Below are positions 58,647-64,000 of a DNA stretch of 64,000 bases, piece after piece. This DNA comes from Chryseobacterium vaccae. Its GTDB lineage: Bacteria; Bacteroidota; Bacteroidia; Flavobacteriales; Weeksellaceae. The stretch is from NCBI RefSeq assembly GCF_009602705.1, contig NZ_VSWH01000001.1, positions 496,001 to 560,000 on the forward strand, written 5' to 3'. Position numbers and translations under genes: made by a program. Position 1 is the first letter of the stretch, and each line of letters opens with the position of its first letter. The notes below the pieces were generated by a model. That model saw nothing but the letters and a program-made list of their open reading frames with translations, was not told where the DNA came from and made no database searches.

Positions 58647-59750
58647 ATGAACATGAAAATTGCCTTCGATGCAAAACGTTTTTTTCATAATACGTCCGGA
58701 TTGGGCAATTATTCACGGGACCTGGTAAGGATCCTGTCTCAGTATTATCCAGAAAATGAATACCTCCTGTTGAATAAAAACACTTCAGAACGGGGTAAGG
58801 ATATTCTGGAAAGACCTGATGTCCGTTTTGTGGAAACCTCAAAAGGAAAGTTCTCCCGCCAGTTTAAAATGGGAAAAGATGCCCAGAAGCAGGATGCTGA
58901 TATTTTTCACGGACTTTCCGGTGAACTGCCCTTGAAATGGGATAAAAAACCGATCAGAAAAGTCGTGACCATTCATGATCTGATCTTCATGAGATATCCT
59001 CAGTATTATTCCTTTTTTGACAGAAAAATCCACCTTTGGAAATTTAAAAAAGCCGCTGAAACGGCAGATAAAATCATAGCCATCTCAGAACAGACCAAAA
59101 GAGATATCATCCATTACCTGAAAGTTCCGGAAACAAAAATTGAAGTGATCTATCAGGGCTGTCATAAAGCATTCAAAGAACAGCAGACCGATGAGCAGAT
59201 TCTTGCTGTAAAGGAAAAATTCGGGCTTCCGCAGCATTTTATTCTGAATGTAGGAACCATAGAAGACCGGAAAAACCTTCTGAGCATCGTTAAAGCCATT
59301 CAGGGAAAAGAAATACCGCTTGTAGTAGTCGGAAGAAAAACCCAATACTATAAAAAAGTAGCTGATTTCATCCGGAAAAACAAAATGGAAAAACAGGTTT
59401 ACTTTCTGGAAGGAGTTTCTATGGATGAACTGGCGATAATCTATAAACTGGCTGACATTTTTGTCTATCCAAGTTTCTTTGAAGGCTTCGGAATCCCGGT
59501 TATAGAAGCACTTTTCTCAAAGACTGTTACCATCACAAGTAACACAAGCTGCCTTCCCGAAGCTGGTGGAAAAGATTCGGTTTATGTAGATCCCGGAAAT
59601 TATTTGGACCTCAAAGCCAAAATACAATTTCTTTGGGATAATGAATCCGAAAGAAAACGCCGTGCAGAAAAGAGTTTCGAGTTTGTACAGAAATTTAATG
59701 ACGAACCGATTGCCGCTCAGCTGATGGATCTTTATAAAAAATTAATGTAA
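58647..59750 (+). CDS. GT4-family glycosyltransferase
   Basis: A protein of about 367 residues with the two-Rossmann GT-B fold. The N-terminal motif FDAKRFFHNTSGLGNYSRDLVRIL and the C-terminal donor-binding region PSFFEGFGIPVIEALFSKTVTITSNTSCLPEAGGKDSVYVDPGN with the EX7E pair are characteristic of GT4. It transfers a sugar (commonly mannose or glucose) to a glycan or lipid acceptor. The specificity is unknown. The ATG codons at 58647 and 58653 are both possible starts. No other surface-polysaccharide genes are nearby. Confidence 0.88.
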   Translation: MNMKIAFDAKRFFHNTSGLGNYSRDLVRILSQYYPENEYLLLNKNTSERGKDILERPDVRFVETSKGKFSRQFKMGKDAQKQDADIFHGLSGELPLKWDKKPIRKVVTIHDLIFMRYPQYYSFFDRKIHLWKFKKAAETADKIIAISEQTKRDIIHYLKVPETKIEVIYQGCHKAFKEQQTDEQILAVKEKFGLPQHFILNVGTIEDRKNLLSIVKAIQGKEIPLVVVGRKTQYYKKVADFIRKNKMEKQVYFLEGVSMDELAIIYKLADIFVYPSFFEGFGIPVIEALFSKTVTITSNTSCLPEAGGKDSVYVDPGNYLDLKAKIQFLWDNESERKRRAEKSFEFVQKFNDEPIAAQLMDLYKKLM

Positions 59751-59757
59751 AAAAACT

Positions 59758-59786
59758 TTGAAGTTTAAAAATAAATCCTACATTTG
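59758..59786 (+). promoter_or_regulatory. his operon promoter
   Basis: TTG (59758-59760), 18 bases, TACATTTG (59779-59786). This is a full consensus match, about 18 bases upstream of the leader-peptide ATG. Confidence 0.75.
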
Positions 59787-59803
59787 TACCACAATTCAAA
59801 ATA

Positions 59804-59869
59804 ATGAAACCGAATTTTTTAACAGTACATCATTACTACTATCATCTCTGCAAAGACGGAATTGATTAG
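59804..59869 (+). CDS. hisL: his operon leader peptide
   Basis: A 21-residue ORF starting MKPNFLTV and continuing His-His-Tyr-Tyr-Tyr-His (codons 9-14), ending at TAG. Three histidine codons within six positions, directly before a terminator and the his genes, is the classic mark of an attenuation leader. The following codons Lys-Asp-Gly contain AGACGG (59854-59859), which is identical to the terminator's 3' arm. It is too short for normal gene detection. The three tyrosine codons may add a second signal. Assignment as a leader is strong by context; translation is inferred. Confidence 0.88.
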   Translation: MKPNFLTVHHYYYHLCKDGID

Positions 59870-59910
59870 TATATACCTACGTTAAAAATCAAAATAATTA
59901 AAAACCGTCT
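59854..59910 (+). promoter_or_regulatory. antiterminator of the his attenuator
   Basis: AGACGG (59854-59859) and TTGATT (59862-59867) in the leader ORF can pair with CCGTCT (59905-59910, the terminator's 5' arm) and AATCAA (59887-59892). This structure excludes the terminator. A ribosome stalled at the His codons (59828-59833) would leave it free to form. A ribosome that reaches the stop codon would cover it. Confidence 0.75.
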
Positions 59911-59932
59911 GAGTAAATAGACGGTTTTTTTG
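59901..59932 (+). terminator. his operon attenuator (intrinsic terminator)
   Basis: AAAACCGTCT (59901-59910) pairs perfectly with AGACGGTTTT (59919-59928) over an eight-base loop, followed by a T-run. It lies between the leader peptide and hisG. Confidence 0.9.
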
Positions 59933-60005
59933 TTTCCTGAATTCTTCTTCTCAGAAACTTCCAACAGATCAGTTCTCATTTACTCAGATTCAAAAAAAGA
60001 ATACA

Positions 60006-60863
60006 ATGAGTAAATTAAAAATTGCAGTTCAGAAAAGCGGCCGGCTGTATGAAGAGTCCTTACGGCTTCTCAAAGATTGCGGAATTTTTGTGAATAATGG
60101 GAAAGATCAGCTTAAAGTATCCATAGACAATTTTCCGATGGAAATCCTCTATCTCAGAAATTCCGATATTCCGCAATATCTGGAAGACGGAGTGGTGGAT
60201 ATTGCCATTGTAGGAGAAAACCTTTTAGCTGAAAAGCAGAAAAATATCCGGATTGTTCAGCAACTCGGGTTTTCCAAATGCCGGGTCTCTCTTGCTGTTC
60301 CGAAAGACATCGAAACCGACGACCTTTCCTATTTCCAGGGTAAAAAAATTGCAACATCTTATCCAAATACCCTTAACAGTTTTCTGACTGAAAAGGGAAT
60401 CAATTCAGAGATTCACATCATTTCAGGATCAGTGGAAATAGCTCCCAACATAGGCCTTGCAGATGGAATCTGTGATATTGTAAGTTCCGGAAGCACACTT
60501 TTTAAAAATGGGTTAAGAGAAACCGTAACCCTTATGAAATCAGAAGCTGTTCTCGCAAAGACCTCAAACCTCAGTGAAGAGAAAGAAGCCGTTTTGCAAA
60601 AATTTCTGTTCAGAATTAAAGCTGTTTTAAAAGCAAAAAATTCAAAATATATCCTCATGAACGTTCCCAATGAAAAAATTCAGGACATTGCTTCTGTACT
60701 TCCGGTATTGAAAAGTCCGACTGTTATTCCGCTGGCAGAGAAAGGCTGGAGCAGCATTCATTCAGTAATTGATGAAGAAAGGTTCTGGGATGTTATTGAC
60801 GAGCTGAAGGAAAACGGAGCCCAGGACATATTAATTATTCCAATCGATAAAATGGTGATATAA
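60006..60863 (+). CDS. hisG: ATP phosphoribosyltransferase
   Basis: A 285-residue enzyme for the first step of histidine synthesis, joining ATP and phosphoribosyl pyrophosphate. It is the long form: a catalytic domain (KLKIAVQKSGRLYEESLRLLKDCGI, GVVDIAIVGENLL, IHIISGSVEIAPNIGLADGICDIVSSGSTLFKNGL) and a C-terminal ACT-like domain (residues about 210-285) that binds histidine for feedback inhibition. It is the first structural gene, 74 bp after the attenuator, and precedes hisD by two bases. Confidence 0.97.
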   Translation: MSKLKIAVQKSGRLYEESLRLLKDCGIFVNNGKDQLKVSIDNFPMEILYLRNSDIPQYLEDGVVDIAIVGENLLAEKQKNIRIVQQLGFSKCRVSLAVPKDIETDDLSYFQGKKIATSYPNTLNSFLTEKGINSEIHIISGSVEIAPNIGLADGICDIVSSGSTLFKNGLRETVTLMKSEAVLAKTSNLSEEKEAVLQKFLFRIKAVLKAKNSKYILMNVPNEKIQDIASVLPVLKSPTVIPLAEKGWSSIHSVIDEERFWDVIDELKENGAQDILIIPIDKMVI

Positions 60864-60865
60864 AG

Positions 60866-62140
60866 ATGAAAATATACAGATATCCAGAAAAGAAAACATG
60901 GCCGGAGCTTACCAAACGCCCTGTCATTGAACGGGAAGAGATTTCCGGGCTGATTGCTGAAATATTTGAAGCTGTGGAAAAAAATGGTGACCAGGCTCTT
61001 ATTAAGTTTAATAAGAAATTTGATAAAGCCGAGACACCCCAAATTGCAGTAACAGAAGCAGAAATTGAAAATGCTGCAGGACAGATCAGTGAAAATTTAA
61101 AAAAAGCAATTGGGCAGGCAAAAGAGAATATCTCAAAATTCCACACTTCACAGATACAGGAAACTGAAAAGATAGAGACCACATCCGGAGTGGTCTGCTG
61201 GAGAGAAAACAGAGCTATAGAAAAAGTCGGAATTTATATTCCGGGAGGAACTGCTCCTTTATTCTCAACCGTTCTGATGCTCGCCATACCTGCCAATATT
61301 GCAGGCTGTCAGGAAATTATTCTTTGTACACCTCCCGATCAGAATGGCTGTATCAATCCGGCTATACTGTACACCGCACAGCTTTGCGGAATTTCTAAAA
61401 TTTATAAAACAGGGGGTGCACAGGCAGTGGCGGCAATGGCTTTAGGAACCGAAAGTATTCCGAAAGTCTATAAGATCTTTGGCCCCGGAAACCAGTTTGT
61501 AGTTGCAGGAAAAGAATATGTTCAGCGTTACGGGGTTGCTGTGGATATGCCGGCCGGACCAAGCGAAGTTCTGGTCATCGCAGATCATAAAGCCGTTCCT
61601 GAATTCTGTGCAGCAGATCTGCTTTCCCAGGCAGAACACGGAAGTGACAGCCAGGTGGTCTTTATCACTACCAATTTTAAAGTATTCAATGAAACGATAG
61701 AAGCTGTAGGAAAACAACTTAAGAAACTTCCGAGAAGTGAAACCGCACGCCAGGCATTACAGCACAGTTGTTTTATCCTGACAGAAAGCCTTGAAAATGC
61801 CGTTGAATTCAGCAATCTGTATGCTCCGGAACACCTTATCCTGGCTATGGAAGATTTTGAAAAGTATATTCCGATAGTAGAAAATGCAGGCTCAGTCTTC
61901 CTGGGTAACTATTCCTGCGAAAGTGCCGGAGATTATGCAAGCGGTACCAATCACACATTGCCTACCAATGCTTTTGCAAAGAATTACAGCGGTGTTTCAC
62001 TTGATAGTTTTGTCAAAAAAATCACCTTCCAGCATCTGACTAAAAAAGGCCTTCAGAATATTGGAAGAACAATAGAAATTATGGCAGAGGCAGAAGGTCT
62101 TCTCGCTCACAAAAATGCAGTATCCATCAGATTAAAATAA
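60866..62140 (+). CDS. hisD: histidinol dehydrogenase
   Basis: A 424-residue zinc- and NAD-dependent enzyme catalysing the last two oxidations to histidine. Visible motifs are the NAD-binding IEKVGIYIPGGTAPLFSTVLMLAIPANIAGC, KIFGPGNQFVVAGKEYVQRYGVAVDMPAGPSEVLVIADHKA and the metal-site region LLSQAEHGSDSQ, with the C-terminal SAGDYASGTNHTLPTNAFAKNYSGVSLDSFVKKITFQHLTK. It follows hisG directly. Length is normal. Confidence 0.97.
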   Translation: MKIYRYPEKKTWPELTKRPVIEREEISGLIAEIFEAVEKNGDQALIKFNKKFDKAETPQIAVTEAEIENAAGQISENLKKAIGQAKENISKFHTSQIQETEKIETTSGVVCWRENRAIEKVGIYIPGGTAPLFSTVLMLAIPANIAGCQEIILCTPPDQNGCINPAILYTAQLCGISKIYKTGGAQAVAAMALGTESIPKVYKIFGPGNQFVVAGKEYVQRYGVAVDMPAGPSEVLVIADHKAVPEFCAADLLSQAEHGSDSQVVFITTNFKVFNETIEAVGKQLKKLPRSETARQALQHSCFILTESLENAVEFSNLYAPEHLILAMEDFEKYIPIVENAGSVFLGNYSCESAGDYASGTNHTLPTNAFAKNYSGVSLDSFVKKITFQHLTKKGLQNIGRTIEIMAEAEGLLAHKNAVSIRLK

Positions 62141-62145
62141 TAAAA

Positions 62146-63177
62146 ATGAAAGATTTTAACCTCAATAATTTAGTAAGAAAAAACATTATAGCACTACAGC
62201 CTTATATCAGTTTCAGAGATCATAATGAGTTTAATGCTCCGGTTATGCTGGATGCCAATGAATGTCCGTTCGGAGAATTCAACAGATACCCGGATTCAAC
62301 TCAGAAAAAACTTAAAAATAAGCTGGCAGAAATAAAAGGGGTACAACCAGCACAGATTGCGGTAGGCAACGGAAGCGATGAACTGATCGATCTGATTGTC
62401 AAAGTATTCTGTGAACCTAAAAAAGATGCCATTCTTATGATGAATCCGTCATTTGCGATGTATGGTTTTTATGCCATGGTGAATGAGAATGAAGTCCTGA
62501 AGCTCGATTTGGATGAGAATTTTGAAATGGTAAAAGATGAGTTTTTAAAAAAGACCCGGGAAAGAGATATCAAGATTTTCTTTTTGTGTTCCCCTAATAA
62601 TCCAACCGGAAACAGTGTGGAAGACATTGAGTTTTTTGTTAAAAATTTTGACGGAATTGTAGTGATTGATGAAGCTTATATTGAATTTTCCGGGAAACGG
62701 TCAGGCATAGAACTGTTGTCACAATATCCTAATCTGATTATTCTTCAGACCTTCTCAAAAGCCTGGGGAACAGCCGGTGCAAGGGTAGGTGTTGCCTATG
62801 CTTCAGAAGAGATCATCCGGTTTATCAACACCGTAAAAGCACCTTATAACGTCAATGTATTGAGCCAGGAACTGATTCTGAATCTTTTAAATGATGAAAA
62901 CAGACTTAAAGAGAACGTTGAAAATACTCTTCAGGAAAGAGAGTGGCTGATCGGGGAGTTTCAGAATATTGAATGTATTGAAAAGGTTTTCCCTACCGAT
63001 GCCAATTTCTTCCTGATTAAAATGAAAAATGCAGAACAGGTGTATGAAAAAATGCTTTCAGAGGAAATTTTAACCAGTAAAAGAGCTCCTGCTATTCCGG
63101 AATGCATCAGGATCAATGTGGGAAACCGTGAAGAAAATATAAAATTAATTGATACCCTGAAAAAAATCAACTCATGA
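62146..63177 (+). CDS. hisC: histidinol-phosphate aminotransferase
   Basis: A 343-residue PLP enzyme that transaminates imidazole acetol-phosphate with glutamate. Landmarks are [70 protein letters not shown] and the PLP lysine in [20 protein letters not shown]. It is five bases after hisD and overlaps hisB by four bases (ATGA), so translation is coupled. Confidence 0.97.
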   Translation: MKDFNLNNLVRKNIIALQPYISFRDHNEFNAPVMLDANECPFGEFNRYPDSTQKKLKNKLAEIKGVQPAQIAVGNGSDELIDLIVKVFCEPKKDAILMMNPSFAMYGFYAMVNENEVLKLDLDENFEMVKDEFLKKTRERDIKIFFLCSPNNPTGNSVEDIEFFVKNFDGIVVIDEAYIEFSGKRSGIELLSQYPNLIILQTFSKAWGTAGARVGVAYASEEIIRFINTVKAPYNVNVLSQELILNLLNDENRLKENVENTLQEREWLIGEFQNIECIEKVFPTDANFFLIKMKNAEQVYEKMLSEEILTSKRAPAIPECIRINVGNREENIKLIDTLKKINS

Positions 63178-64000
63178 AAAAAGTCCTTTTTATAGACCGT
63201 GACGGTACGCTGATCATTGAACCGCCGGAAGATTTTCAGGTCGATTCACTGGATAAGCTGGAATTCTATCCCGGTGTTTTTCAGAATCTTTCAAAAATAG
63301 CCAGAGAGCTGGATTATGAACTGGTCATGGTTACTAATCAGGACGGCTTGGGAACAGATAGCTTTCCCTATGAGAATTTTATAAAACCTCACGAAAAGAT
63401 GCTGAAGGCCTTTGAAAATGAAGGGATTTTTTTCAGGGATATCCTGATTGACAGCAGTTTTGAACATGAAAATAAACCAACCCGAAAACCGGGAACGGCA
63501 ATGCTTGAAAAATATAGATACGGACAGTATGATCTGGAAAATTCCTATGTAATTGGAGATAGAATTACCGATATTCAATTAGCTGAAAATATGGGGTCTA
63601 AAGCTATTTTTATAAATGAAAACTTTAATGAAGGGGCCACACTAACCACTAAAAAATGGGAAGAGATCTACAGGTTTTTAAAACACGGATCAAGAAAAGC
63701 TATAGTCCGCAGAAAGACCAATGAAACAGATATAGAAATAGAAATAAACCTTGATGGAAAAGGCCGTTCAGAAATTTCAACAGGACTGCATTTTTTTGAT
63801 CATATGCTGGATCAGATCGCCAGACACGGTGGTCTTGATCTGAAAATTACCACAAAAGGAGATCTGGAAATCGATGAACACCACACGATTGAAGATACGG
63901 GAATTGTCTTGGGAGAAGCATTTTTGAAAGCATTGGGTAATAAAAAAGGAATTGAACGATACGGGTTTCTGCTTCCGATGGACGACTGCCTGGCGCAGGC
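63174..64000 (+). CDS. hisB: bifunctional histidinol-phosphatase / imidazoleglycerol-phosphate dehydratase (runs off the window)
   Basis: The first 275 codons of the fused HisB. The N-terminal HAD phosphatase domain has the nucleophile in [14 protein letters not shown], plus [10 protein letters not shown] and [17 protein letters not shown]. The dehydratase domain begins near residue 165: [27 protein letters not shown] and the metal-binding [17 protein letters not shown]. The window ends within this domain. The phosphatase-dehydratase fusion is the same as in enterobacteria. It overlaps hisC by four bases. Confidence 0.96.
   Translation, partial: MKKVLFIDRDGTLIIEPPEDFQVDSLDKLEFYPGVFQNLSKIARELDYELVMVTNQDGLGTDSFPYENFIKPHEKMLKAFENEGIFFRDILIDSSFEHENKPTRKPGTAMLEKYRYGQYDLENSYVIGDRITDIQLAENMGSKAIFINENFNEGATLTTKKWEEIYRFLKHGSRKAIVRRKTNETDIEIEINLDGKGRSEISTGLHFFDHMLDQIARHGGLDLKITTKGDLEIDEHHTIEDTGIVLGEAFLKALGNKKGIERYGFLLPMDDCLAQ

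Overview
The window is a chromosomal segment of a member of the Flavobacteriia (Bacteroidota), most likely Chryseobacterium or a close relative in the Weeksellaceae. The evidence is the A+T-rich sequence, Bacteroidota-type promoters (TTG, 18-19 nt, TAnnTTTG), a type IX secretion gene (porQ), the lipoprotein form of TamA (TamL), a fused ResB/CcsA cytochrome c synthase, and many MKK...C lipoproteins. There is no prophage, plasmid origin, CRISPR array or rRNA. The only RNA gene found is tRNA-Ala(GGC) at 53005-53078.

1-6.1 kb: a fatty-acid beta-oxidation operon read leftward (marR-fadN-fadA-fadE, the last cut by the window edge). A REP-associated tyrosine transposase (RAYT) sits between fadN and fadA, framed by four inward-facing hairpin repeats. 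A four-helix-bundle protein sits between fadA and fadE. Two inverted copies of an ATGCATGCAT palindrome precede marR. 6.1-9.1 kb: FecCD/FecE-type ABC uptake genes with a small membrane protein between them and a TlpA-like lipoprotein upstream. 9.1-18.9 kb: a ferredoxin reductase, a SanA-like protein, tamL, an rRNA/tRNA methyltransferase, three small envelope-stress-type proteins, cmk, porQ, pyrH and frr. 19-25.7 kb: two unknown exported proteins, then lptF, a lolA-like carrier and ftsK. 25.9-32.4 kb: an exported isochorismatase with a Crp/Fnr regulator, the 1083-residue ccsBA fusion, an SPFH protein with an Arc-like partner, and a 51-residue membrane protein. 32.6-36.9 kb: lysine catabolism (amaB-type dehydrogenase and lysine 6-aminotransferase), a DUF2007 protein and a GNAT acetyltransferase, with two copies of a 75-bp repeat ending in a hairpin.

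37-50 kb is efflux-rich: a GbsR/MarR regulator with an RND tripartite pump (adaptor, permease, TolC), then a GNAT/MarR pair, then an AraC regulator divergent from an EmrAB-TolC-type cassette. 50-57.6 kb is the most accessory part: lipoproteins, WG-like and unknown proteins, tRNA-Ala, an orphan C-terminal gene fragment, an AT-rich HNH endonuclease, an unrecognised 216-residue protein, an NlpC/P60 lipoprotein, a free-standing LytTR protein and a DUF2255 protein. 57.7-64 kb returns to core metabolism: dapD, a glycosyltransferase, and the his operon (hisG-hisD-hisC-hisB, cut by the window edge).

The most informative regulatory structure is ahead of hisG: a promoter, a 21-residue leader peptide with a His-His-Tyr-Tyr-Tyr-His run, an intrinsic terminator, and a competing antiterminator. 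The leader's own AGACGG is identical to the terminator's 3' arm, so this reads as a complete transcription attenuator. The RAYT with its four REPs is the clearest mobile-type element. No clearly new multi-gene defence or biosynthetic system was found. The best candidates for something undescribed are the AT-rich HNH gene beside the tRNA with its neighbouring gene fragment, and the palindromic operator-like sites listed below.
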